A DNA stretch of 64,000 bases, taken from assembly GCA_040753915.1 (NCBI GenBank), contig JBFMDN010000027.1, positions 7,367 through 71,366 on the forward strand. Direction: 5' to 3'. The notes beneath the pieces were generated by a model. The model searched no databases. It was not told the origin of the DNA and saw only the letters and a program-made list of their open reading frames with translations. Position numbers and translations under genes: made by a program. Of this stretch, positions 49,464-57,174 are shown one piece after another (positions within the stretch are counted from its first letter, which is position 1; the number at the start of each line of letters is the position of its first letter). The stretch is from JBFMDN01 sp040753915. GTDB taxonomy: Bacteria > Desulfobacterota > Desulfomonilia > Desulfomonilales > Desulfomonilaceae.

Positions 49464-51485
49464 ATGACTTTTAAGGAACGGCTAAGAAGGCTCGGTGAGA
49501 AAGTGGATCAGCTTGCAGCCAGCATGGCCGTACAGCAGGTAACCGAGGAAATCCGGGAGACGGTGGCTGAAATCCGCCACCTTGTGAAGGATTGCGAAGG
49601 AGAGTGGACAAAGATCGCCGCAAACTTTGAAGGGGAAATCAAGGAGCTGAGGCTCACAAATGAGATGCTGCAAGCAAAGGGCGCTCTCCATGAAGCTGTC
49701 TTCGAGAATTCCGACGATGGAATAGTGATAACCACGCGGGGAGGGAATTTCCTGGCCGTGAATCGGGGGTTTGTCCGCCTGGTCGGTTGCAAGACCAAGG
49801 AGGAGGTTCTTGCCAGAAGAATCCAGGATTTCTATGCAAATCCCAGTCAACGTCTCCGAATGCGGCGAAAAGTGGATAGGTCCGGAGTCGCAACAAACTT
49901 TGAGCTCAAGCTTCGGCGCATCGACGGGACCGAGGTCGATACTCTCCACACCATCAATGCTCGGTTGGACACAGAGGGCCGAGTCAGCGGATATCAGGGT
50001 ATCATGCGGGACATTACGGAACAGAAGCTGGCCCGAAAGGCGCTGCAAGAGGCCCGCGACGAGCTCCAGGTACGCGTCCGCGAACGCACCGCCGAACTGG
50101 CGGAAGCAAATGCCCGCCTCAGAGCTGAAATCCTTGAGAGGGCTCGTGCGCAAGAGGCCCTAATCCTCAGTGAAGAGCGGATGAGAGCGATTTTCGAGGC
50201 GGCCACAGAATGCATATTTATCAAGAATCGTTCACTAAAGTATACGCTGGTGAACCCATATATGGCAAATCTGTTGGAACTTCCGGCAGGCGAGATTGCA
50301 GGCCGGGTCGATGAAGAACTCTTCGGCAAGGAAGCGGGACAGCACCTCAGACAGGTGGACCAGCGAGTGCTTGCGGGGGAAACGATCGAAGAAGAACATA
50401 CCCGCCCAGTGAAAGGATTGCCCACAACCTTCTTGGACGTACGCTCACCTATTCGAAACAGCAAGGGGCAGATCATTGGTATATGCGGGATATCACGAAA
50501 TATAACGGACCGAAGCAGGATCTTTTCCCTCAATGAGGGTACGCCCGAGGAATACCATTCCCCTGCCATGCGTGCGGCATTGGCCAGAGCCAGCGTTGCT
50601 GCAAATTCCGATCTCATAGTGCTCATCGAAGGAGAAAGTGGCAGCGGGAAAGACTACCTGGCGCGCTACATTCACAATAACTCGAAGCGTAGTGGCGGCC
50701 CGTTTTATGCCATCAATTGTGCTGCTATTACCCAAGACCTGGCAGAATCCGAGCTGTTCGGGCATGAAGCCGGGGCATACACCGGGGCAATGAGGCGCAA
50801 ACGAGGACTCGTCGAATTGGCTGAAGGTGGGACTCTGCTCTTGAACGAAATCGGGGAGTTGTCATTGCCGATACAGGCCAAATTGCTCACGTTCCTGGAC
50901 ACATTCTCCTTCACCCGAGTTGGTGGAGAGAGAAGTGTGACAGTCAACGTGAGAATTATGGCAGCCACGAACAGAGATTTGAGTCAAGCCGTTTCCAGGG
51001 GCGAGTTTCGGCGAGATCTCTTCTTTCGCCTGAATGTGTTCGGCATCCGGGTACCGCCTTTGCGTGAACGGCTTGCAGATATACCAGTGTTGACGCGACA
51101 GATCGTTGGCCAACTGGCCCGAGAGCACAGGCTTACGGCGGGATTGAGCGTTCGCCCTGAAGATATGGAAAAATTGATGCGGTACGCCTGGCCAGGAAAC
51201 GTACGGGAGCTCAAGAACGTCTTGGAACGCTCAGTCATGCTTTCCGAGGGTCCGGACCTGAGGCTTGATTTCTTGGAAGTGGCAGAACCTAATCAATGTG
51301 AGTCACCCTGGACAGTGGAATTTCCTCCTTCTCCCTCCATCACATCTGCCATAGGGGAACTGAAACGCCAGTTTATAGAGTTGGCGTTGCAACGGACAGA
51401 CGGCAACAAGTGTGCGGCAGCGCGCATTTTGGGAATTTCTCGGTATGCGCTTCAGCGCCAGATGAAAGCTCTGAAGATGGGCTGA
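49464..51485 (+). CDS. PAS-domain sigma-54-dependent transcriptional activator
   Basis: A 673-residue activator. Order: an N-terminal helical/coiled-coil region (1-70); PAS 1 (about 75-190, ending IMRDITEQK); a coiled coil rich in Arg and Glu (190-235); PAS 2 (about 235-350, ending GISRNITDR); AAA+ domain (about 365-600) with Walker A GESGSGKD, the sigma-54 contact loop GAYTGAM (usual GAFTGA), Walker B GGTLLLNEIGEL and arginine finger region FRRDLFFRLNVF; and a Fis-type helix-turn-helix (about 635-672, NKCAAARILGISRYALQRQM). ATG 49464 has no visible Shine-Dalgarno sequence because repeat copy 6 lies there. The downstream palindromes and TRAP/CoA-ligase genes are its likely targets. Confidence 0.88.
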   Translation: MTFKERLRRLGEKVDQLAASMAVQQVTEEIRETVAEIRHLVKDCEGEWTKIAANFEGEIKELRLTNEMLQAKGALHEAVFENSDDGIVITTRGGNFLAVNRGFVRLVGCKTKEEVLARRIQDFYANPSQRLRMRRKVDRSGVATNFELKLRRIDGTEVDTLHTINARLDTEGRVSGYQGIMRDITEQKLARKALQEARDELQVRVRERTAELAEANARLRAEILERARAQEALILSEERMRAIFEAATECIFIKNRSLKYTLVNPYMANLLELPAGEIAGRVDEELFGKEAGQHLRQVDQRVLAGETIEEEHTRPVKGLPTTFLDVRSPIRNSKGQIIGICGISRNITDRSRIFSLNEGTPEEYHSPAMRAALARASVAANSDLIVLIEGESGSGKDYLARYIHNNSKRSGGPFYAINCAAITQDLAESELFGHEAGAYTGAMRRKRGLVELAEGGTLLLNEIGELSLPIQAKLLTFLDTFSFTRVGGERSVTVNVRIMAATNRDLSQAVSRGEFRRDLFFRLNVFGIRVPPLRERLADIPVLTRQIVGQLAREHRLTAGLSVRPEDMEKLMRYAWPGNVRELKNVLERSVMLSEGPDLRLDFLEVAEPNQCESPWTVEFPPSPSITSAIGELKRQFIELALQRTDGNKCAAARILGISRYALQRQMKALKMG

Positions 51486-51600
51486 GCGGGTACCGCTCAC
51501 TGAGGACCTCAGTTTGGGCGATATCGCCCAAACTAAAGTACCTTGTGATAGTAGGAGGTTGAGGAGACAATCTCCATTTGTAGGGCGAAACCGCCCAAAC
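51484..51600 (+). promoter_or_regulatory. Cluster of palindromes, candidate activator binding sites
   Basis: Three palindromes follow one another: GAGCGG-GTA-CCGCTC (51484-51498), ACTGAGG-A-CCTCAGT (51499-51513) and a perfect 24-bp palindrome with half-site AGTTTGGGCGAT (51511-51534). A second copy, GGGCGAAACCGCCCAAAC (51583-51600), matches the last one in 15 of 18 positions. No T-run follows any of them, so a terminator is unlikely. Paired identical sites 72 bp apart, beside a Fis-type activator gene, fit an upstream activating sequence. Confidence 0.55.
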
Positions 51601-51846
51601 CCGTGCAGGCGATGGCGCGATCCTGGCCCGAACCCGGCGTTGATGGATTCCCTCAACATCCCAACAGGATTCGCCTTTTCCTCTTCATGCCGCCAGTCGA
51701 TACTACTGGCACAGAGAGTGCATAACAAATGCCCCTAATGGCTGTGGCTCACTGCCGCAAAAACAGGAACTTCGCATGCCGCGGGGCCAACGAAAGCACG
51801 GAATCACGTGCGAGTTACTTAGCATGCGCGACGCCTTGATGTGAAG

Positions 51847-51864
51847 CTTGGACACCCGATAGCG
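51847..51864 (+). promoter_or_regulatory. Candidate sigma-54 promoter of the TRAP operon
   Basis: TTGGACACCCGATAGCGC has GG (51850-51851) and GC (51862-51863) at the required 10-bp spacing for -24/-12 elements. The flanking consensus (CAC, TT) is only partly kept. The start would be near 51875, about 130 bp before dctP. The palindromes lie 250-350 bp upstream. Confidence 0.4.
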
Positions 51865-52006
51865 CAAACCTTCGAGCCAGTAAGGCTAGCGGGGGTAAAG
51901 GTCATCTTGTTGTCTCTTCCTCAAATATGTAGACTGCATGGCCAGGGAGTCATGGTTTCTCTTATAAACCATATGTCCCAAAAAGATCTGAACCAGGAGG
52001 TGTAGC

Positions 52007-53029
52007 ATGCTGAAGAAGCGGTCTTGGGCCTTCGTCTGTGGTTGCCTAGTGGCGCTGTTGCCGGTTCTGATGGCGGCAGGTCCCGGTTATTGCGCAACTA
52101 CAACGCTGACGTATTCCATTTTCTTTCCTGCCACACACGGCCATTGCATCTTGGCCACGGAATGGGCCAAAGAAATCGAAAAGCGCACCAACGGTGCGGT
52201 GAAGATCAACATGTTCCCGGGGGGTACCCTCACGCCTGCTGACCAGTGCTATGACGGTGTTGTGAAGGGGATATCCGACATCGGCATGTCCGTGGTCAGC
52301 TATGTCAAAGGACGGTTCCCGTTGAGCGAAGTTATTGACCTTCCTCTGGGTTACAGAGGCGGAAGCCAAGCGACCAAGCTGTGCAACGCATATTTCGCCA
52401 AGTTTAAACCCAAGGAGTTCGACGACGTAAAGATCATGTACTTCCACGGCCACGGTCCGGGCATTGTAAACACAAAGAAGCCCGTTGAAAAACTGGAGGA
52501 CCTGAAAGGCATGAAACTGCGGTGCACGGGAACCAGCGCCAAGGTGGCGGCGGCCCTGGGCGCCACTCCTGTGCCCATGCCGCAGACAGACACCTATGAC
52601 GCTCTTCAGAAAGGCGTGGTGGAGGGTGTGCTTTCACCCATCGAAGTGCTCAAGGGGTGGAAATTCGCTGAAGTGACCTCATCGACCACGCAGAATTTCG
52701 GTTCCTCTTACTCGCTGTTGTTCTTTGTAGCCATGAACAAGAAGAAGTGGGAATCCCTGCCCAAGGATGTCCAGGAAACAATTGAGAAGATAAATCAGGA
52801 GTGGATTGAGAAAACGGCTCAACTTTGGGTGGATCTAGACAAGGAGGGGACCGAGTTTGCTCTCTCTAAAGGACATAAGATTATTCCTCTGTCCAAAGAG
52901 GAAGATGCACGGTGGGCCAAACTGGTAGAGCCCGTCCTCCAAGAGTATGTGAAAGGAACCGAAGCCAAAGGACTCCCTGGTGCAGAAGCCCTGAAATTCT
53001 GCCAGGAATGGCTGAAAAGCAACCCCTGA
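52007..53029 (+). CDS. TRAP transporter substrate-binding protein, DctP type
   Basis: A 340-residue periplasmic protein with a Sec signal (WAFVCGCLVALLPVLMAAGP, cleavage near YCA-TTT). The DctP fold is shown by LTYSIFFPATHGHCILATEW, RTNGAVKINMFPGGTLTPAD, the carboxylate-binding region LEDLKGMKLRCTGTSAKVAA with its conserved arginine, and DTYDALQKGVVEGVLSPIEV. It delivers a small organic acid, possibly aromatic given the adjacent CoA ligase, to the membrane components. AGGAGG lies eight bases before ATG 52007. It is the first gene of the dctP-dctQ-dctM-ligase operon. Confidence 0.92.
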   Translation: MLKKRSWAFVCGCLVALLPVLMAAGPGYCATTTLTYSIFFPATHGHCILATEWAKEIEKRTNGAVKINMFPGGTLTPADQCYDGVVKGISDIGMSVVSYVKGRFPLSEVIDLPLGYRGGSQATKLCNAYFAKFKPKEFDDVKIMYFHGHGPGIVNTKKPVEKLEDLKGMKLRCTGTSAKVAAALGATPVPMPQTDTYDALQKGVVEGVLSPIEVLKGWKFAEVTSSTTQNFGSSYSLLFFVAMNKKKWESLPKDVQETIEKINQEWIEKTAQLWVDLDKEGTEFALSKGHKIIPLSKEEDARWAKLVEPVLQEYVKGTEAKGLPGAEALKFCQEWLKSNP

Positions 53030-53096
53030 CAATATACCTCTTATCCGCCCTGATTTGACTGCATAAGTCGATCATCAGGCCGAGTGATCGCGAGCC

Positions 53097-53585
53097 ATGG
53101 TAAAGACACTATCTTCCATAGTTAGAGTCCTGTCCCGAGTGATGTATTCCATAGCCGGCCTCGCGCTGACAGCAATGATGTTGCTCACGGTCGCGGACGT
53201 GATCCTCAGGACCTTTAAGAGGCCTATAGTGGGCACGTACGAGATTGTGGGGTTACTTGGCGCTGTAGCAATGGGTTTTGCCATCCCTCAGACCTCAAGA
53301 GTGCATGGGCATGTCCTGATGGATTTTCTCACCACCAAGCTGCCCATCGCACTTCAAAAGGTGTTCCTGGTTCTCACCAGGTTGTTGGGGATCGCCATTT
53401 TCTTCATTATCGCGTGGAATCTCTGGGTCTTGGGAAGCGACTACGTCAGAACGGGCGAGACGACGCTGACGCTTGAGTTCCCGCTTTATCCGGCAGCGTA
53501 TGGCATCGCCATATGTTGCTTCATAGAGTGCGTCGTGTTGTTCATTGAGCTGCTCGAAGTAGGAAAACAGGAAACGGAAACATGA
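53097..53585 (+). CDS. TRAP transporter small membrane subunit, DctQ type
   Basis: A 162-residue membrane protein with four helices: near residues 15-40 (SRVMYSIAGLALTAMMLLTV), 48-70, 90-112 and 130-150. It includes the DctQ-like segments RTFKRPIVGTYEIVGLLGAV and IPQTSRVHGHVLMDF. It forms the sodium-coupled transporter with DctM. Its stop overlaps the DctM start as ATGA (53582), so translation is coupled. The start ATG 53097 has only a weak ribosome binding site; the gap to dctP is 67 bp. Confidence 0.9.
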   Translation: MVKTLSSIVRVLSRVMYSIAGLALTAMMLLTVADVILRTFKRPIVGTYEIVGLLGAVAMGFAIPQTSRVHGHVLMDFLTTKLPIALQKVFLVLTRLLGIAIFFIIAWNLWVLGSDYVRTGETTLTLEFPLYPAAYGIAICCFIECVVLFIELLEVGKQETET

Positions 53586-54883
53586 GTGTCGCGACGATAA
53601 GTATCCTGGTCATTTTGCTGCTCTTCGTTTTTTTCCTCATGGGGCTTGAGATAGGCTTCTCCATGGCTCTAGCGGGATTCATAGGTTTTGCGGCCATAGT
53701 CAATGTGAACGCCGCTCTTAACCTGGTTGCCAAGGACGTGTACGCCGTCCTGTCTTCCTATGGCTTCACGGTCATACCGATGTTCGTTCTCATGGGGCAA
53801 TTGGGAGCGAGCGGCGGCGTCGCGCGGAACCTTTATGACAGCGCCTATAAGTTCATAGGGCACATTCCCGGCGGGTTGGCAATAGGCACCGTGGCGGCAG
53901 CAACCGCTTTCAAGGCCATATGCGGCTCGTCTCCCGCCACGGCTGCAACGTTTGCCACGATTGCCGTGCCGGAAATGGATCGGTACGGGTACGATCGAAG
54001 ACTGTCCTGCGGAACAGTCACGACGGTCGGCACGCTTGGAATACTCATTCCGCCGAGCGTGGTGCTTATTATTTACGGTGTTCTCACCGAAACATCCATC
54101 GGCCGCCTCTTCTTGGCAGGGATAATACCCGGCCTACTGGTGGCATTTTCTTTTGCGGCAACATTGCTCGGCTGGAGCATTCTTAATCCCAAGCTAGGGC
54201 CGAAAGGCGAGAAATCGACCTGGAAGGAACGGTTCGCGTCGCTGCCTCCTGTGATTTGGGTTCTCGTGATCTTCTTCTTGGTGGTCGGAGGGCTCATGCA
54301 AGGATTCTTCACCCCGACAGAGGCTGGAAGCGTGGGTACCTTTGCCGTCTTGTTGCTTACCTTAGCAAAAAAGGATATGGACCTGAAACGCTTTGTAAAG
54401 GCGGTGAGCGACACTCTTCGCATCGGATGCATGGTTCTGATGCTCTTGGCCGGCGCGACTATTCTGGGTCATTTCTTCGCAGTCACACGTACCCCCTTTC
54501 TGGTGGCTAGCTGGCTGGAGAGTCTCCATGTAGACCGAAACATAATCATATTCATAATCATTGGGGTCTACCTTGTCGGCGGTTCGTTTATCGAGGATTT
54601 GGCATTCTTGATTCTGGCCACTCCCATCTTTCTGCCAGTGGTCTTGAAGCTCGGATATGATCCGGTCTGGTTTGGCATCATAATAAGCGTGGTCACAATG
54701 ATAGGGGTCATTCTTCCCCCCATGGCCATTAACGCCTTCGTGGTGTCAGGGGTAACCAAGGAGCCGATTTCTACGGTGTACAAGGGGATTTACCCGTTCA
54801 TCGTCGGAATGTCCATTTGCCTGCTGATTCTGGTGTTCTTTCCCCAGATTTCGCTCTGGCTTCCGAACCTGTTCATGAAATAG
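53582..54883 (+). CDS. TRAP transporter large membrane subunit, DctM type
   Basis: A 433-residue polytopic protein with about 12 helices and re-entrant loops, driving uptake with a sodium gradient. Family segments: FVLMGQLGASGGVARNLYDS, GGLAIGTVAAATAFKAICGS, SSPATAATFATIAVPEMDRY, TVGTLGILIPPSVVLIIYGV and GGSFIEDLAFLILATPIFLP. The length is normal for DctM (420-430). It overlaps dctQ by four bases and is followed 87 bp later by the CoA ligase gene. Confidence 0.93.
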   Translation: MSVATISILVILLLFVFFLMGLEIGFSMALAGFIGFAAIVNVNAALNLVAKDVYAVLSSYGFTVIPMFVLMGQLGASGGVARNLYDSAYKFIGHIPGGLAIGTVAAATAFKAICGSSPATAATFATIAVPEMDRYGYDRRLSCGTVTTVGTLGILIPPSVVLIIYGVLTETSIGRLFLAGIIPGLLVAFSFAATLLGWSILNPKLGPKGEKSTWKERFASLPPVIWVLVIFFLVVGGLMQGFFTPTEAGSVGTFAVLLLTLAKKDMDLKRFVKAVSDTLRIGCMVLMLLAGATILGHFFAVTRTPFLVASWLESLHVDRNIIIFIIIGVYLVGGSFIEDLAFLILATPIFLPVVLKLGYDPVWFGIIISVVTMIGVILPPMAINAFVVSGVTKEPISTVYKGIYPFIVGMSICLLILVFFPQISLWLPNLFMK

Positions 54884-54969
54884 GTGTGCGTCTTTGAGTC
54901 AGGTTCCTCAACGATGGTGGGCTTTTGCAAAACGGTGAGGTCCTGGTTAGTTACTTCTGTGAGGAGAAA

Positions 54970-56310
54970 ATGAATAGAGAAATCCCGTACTGGAATCCAT
55001 ATCTGGAAACACTGCCGCGAGACAGCCTTGAAAGGTTACAGCTCAAAAAGTTCAAGCGAATTGTCGCGTGGGCCTATGACAACTCTCGGTTTCATCGAGC
55101 GCTTTACCAAAGTGCAGGCTTGCATCCCGATGATATCAACTCGCTGGCAGATGTGCGCAAGGTGCCGAAAGTCGAAAAGGCCATGATGCAGCCGATTCAG
55201 CGAAAGGATCCTTTTCCGTACGGTGATGCACTATGCGTCGATCTCGACGATGTCTGCGTGTTTCGTCAAACCAGTGGAACCACCGGACAGCCCGTCTATC
55301 AGCCCGACACCTGGCAAGATTGGGAATGGTGGTCCGACTGCTGGGCCACTTTGTTGTGGGCACAGGGTTATCGGCCTTCCGATCGTGTCTTCCTTCCTTT
55401 TGGGTACAATGTGTTTGTGGCATTTTGGGCTGCCCACTATGCCTCGGAGAAAATAGGCTGCGAGACAATCCCGGGAGGGGTGCTCGACACAAAATCTCGC
55501 ATCCTTAAGATCCAGGAATTACAGGCCACTGCGCTCATGGCCACACCGACGTATATCCTGGGGATGGCCGACACCGCGCGCAAGCAACTTCATCTGGACC
55601 CTGCCGCACTCACTATCAGCAAAATAACCTGCGCCGGGGAGCCCGGAGCCCTGATTCCCGCAACGAAGAGACGGATCGAAGAGGCATGGGGAGCAAAGGT
55701 TTACGATCATGCCGGCGCGACTGAGATAGGAGCTTGGGGCTTCGAATGCTCGAGCCAACCAGGGGCTCTCCACGTGAACGAGGCCATGTTTCTTGCTGAG
55801 GTGGAGGACTTGGAGACCGGGATTCCGGTAACGGAACCGGGGAAGAGGGGTAAGCTCGTTATCACAGCCCTGGATAGGCGTGCACAACCGTGCATTCGGT
55901 TCGACTCCAAGGACATTGTTGAGATTGGTGAGGACGCATGTGAATGCGGGCGCACGTACAAGTTGTTCAAGGGCGGAGTTGTCGGACGAGCCGATGACAT
56001 AACAAAGGTCAAGGGTGTTCTACTGGCCCCGTCCGCTATCGAGGACGTGGTTCGTTCCATTCGAGGACTCGGCGATGAATATGAAGTGATCGTAGACAAG
56101 CGAGGGGACACAGACAACATTACCCTGAAGGTCGAATTGATGGAAGATCGGTCAGGAGCCGCAATGGAAGAGCTTAAGGCAGAACTTGCGACTCAGCTTC
56201 GTCTCAAGACCAATCTTGGTTACAACCTGGAATTCTTTCCGCCCAACAGCTTACCGCGGTACGAAGTAAAGGCACGGCGGTTCAAGGACTTGAGGAAAAA
56301 GGGGATATAG
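54970..56310 (+). CDS. Phenylacetate-CoA ligase-like (PaaK) adenylate-forming enzyme
   Basis: A 446-residue AMP-forming acyl-CoA ligase. The start YWNPYLETLPRDSLERLQLK is the PaaK N-terminal signature. The nucleotide loop is FRQTSGTTGQPVY, with CAGEPGALIPATKRRIEEAW and DHAGATEIGAWGFECSSQPG lining the active site. RVDDxxK is present as GRADDITKVKGVLLAPSAIE, and a C-terminal catalytic lysine lies in PRYEVKARRFKD. It activates a carboxylic acid, aromatic or otherwise, to its CoA thioester. ATG 54970 has GAGGAG four bases upstream. Position after a TRAP transporter implies that it activates the imported acid. Confidence 0.9.
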   Translation: MNREIPYWNPYLETLPRDSLERLQLKKFKRIVAWAYDNSRFHRALYQSAGLHPDDINSLADVRKVPKVEKAMMQPIQRKDPFPYGDALCVDLDDVCVFRQTSGTTGQPVYQPDTWQDWEWWSDCWATLLWAQGYRPSDRVFLPFGYNVFVAFWAAHYASEKIGCETIPGGVLDTKSRILKIQELQATALMATPTYILGMADTARKQLHLDPAALTISKITCAGEPGALIPATKRRIEEAWGAKVYDHAGATEIGAWGFECSSQPGALHVNEAMFLAEVEDLETGIPVTEPGKRGKLVITALDRRAQPCIRFDSKDIVEIGEDACECGRTYKLFKGGVVGRADDITKVKGVLLAPSAIEDVVRSIRGLGDEYEVIVDKRGDTDNITLKVELMEDRSGAAMEELKAELATQLRLKTNLGYNLEFFPPNSLPRYEVKARRFKDLRKKGI

Positions 56311-56313
56311 AAG

Positions 56314-56481
56314 ATGGAAGGCAGGTATTCGCTTTCAGAGATGCGCAAAACCGTTGACAGTCTCGCTGCGCTCGCTCGGCAGCTTTGCGAAGCTTCGGAA
56401 GACTTTCCCGCGGTGAACTGTAACAGCAAACGGGTCCTTGCTTCGGTGGAAATGCTGAGAATCAATTTGGAGGAAACGTAG
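56314..56481 (+). CDS. Small helical protein following the CoA ligase
   Basis: A 55-residue protein: MEGRYSLSEMRKTVDSLAAL, then ARQLCEASEDFPAVNCNSKR and VLASVEMLRINLEET. The composition and heptad-like spacing indicate two or three helices. It starts three bases after the ligase stop (ATG 56314, with GGGGATATAGAAG upstream), so translation is probably coupled. I do not know its function; it may be a small partner of the ligase. It falls below the size at which automatic gene calling is reliable. Confidence 0.65.
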   Translation: MEGRYSLSEMRKTVDSLAALARQLCEASEDFPAVNCNSKRVLASVEMLRINLEET

Positions 56482-56581
56482 AGGCGCGTCTCTCGGGCGA
56501 TCTTGACGAAAGCGTGACGTAAGATCGGTACCCTGGATTCCTTTCATGCGACGACTGCCTCCTGTCCGAGGAGTAACTGCT

Positions 56582-57064
56582 ATGGATGTTCAGGCTCTCT
56601 TGAACGGCAAGAAGCTGCTGGCCGTAGACGACGAAGCCGACGTACTAGAAGTCATCAAAGAGGAATTCCCAAATTCCACTGTCATCACTGCGCAGGAATT
56701 TGACAGCGCTCTAAAATTGATCAATGAAGATGTATTCGACCTGGCCATTCTCGATATTATGGGTGTGAACGGCTTTGAATTGCTCAAAGCATGCCGAGCC
56801 CGACATCAGCCGGCAGCGATCCTCACCGCTCGAGCCATCAATGTGGAGAGCATCAACAGGGCTATCAGGGAAGGCGCCGTCTCATTCTTGCCCAAAGAAG
56901 AACTGACCAGGTTACCCGAGCTTGTGGCTGAAATCCTGATTGAGCTGGAACAGGGGAGGACCCACTGGGCCAGGTTATTTCAACGCCTTGGCTCCTATTT
57001 CAAGGAAAAGCTCGGGCTCACTTGGGAAGATCTCGAGAAACCGCAGCATCCCGGATATTATTGA
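56582..57064 (+). CDS. Response regulator, receiver-only with C-terminal tail
   Basis: A 160-residue protein with a receiver domain at residues about 8-125: LLAVDDEADVLEVIKEEFPN with the acidic pair, the phospho-acceptor in FDLAILDIMGVNGFELLKAC, AAILTARAIN and FLPKEELTRL with the conserved lysine. The last 35 residues (LFQRLGSYFKEKLGLTWEDL) form no DNA-binding or enzymatic domain. It probably acts as a phospho-relay or protein-interaction output. GAGGAG lies nine bases before ATG 56582. It converges on a hybrid kinase gene 110 bp away, a likely partner. Confidence 0.85.
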   Translation: MDVQALLNGKKLLAVDDEADVLEVIKEEFPNSTVITAQEFDSALKLINEDVFDLAILDIMGVNGFELLKACRARHQPAAILTARAINVESINRAIREGAVSFLPKEELTRLPELVAEILIELEQGRTHWARLFQRLGSYFKEKLGLTWEDLEKPQHPGYY

Positions 57065-57146
57065 ACGTGGGACTGCCAGTTGCATGGTGTGGAGTGTTGC
57101 CTGGCGTGCAGCAGACGCGCAGGGGATTGGGTGTCGGTCAGGAAAA

Positions 57147-57168
57147 GCAAAAAACAAGACCTGACCCC
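57147..57168 (+). repeat. CTGACCCC dispersed repeat, copy 7
   Basis: GCAAAAAACAAGACCTGACC plus CC, in the 110-bp gap between the convergent response regulator and kinase genes. It ends 6 bp before the kinase stop codon. Confidence 0.7.
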
Positions 57169-57174
57169 GTCCTC

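Noticed and set aside
54970..56310. Naming the ligase paaK and the substrate phenylacetate
   Set aside because: The family is clear, but acid specificity cannot be read from the sequence; no phenylacetate-pathway genes are adjacent.
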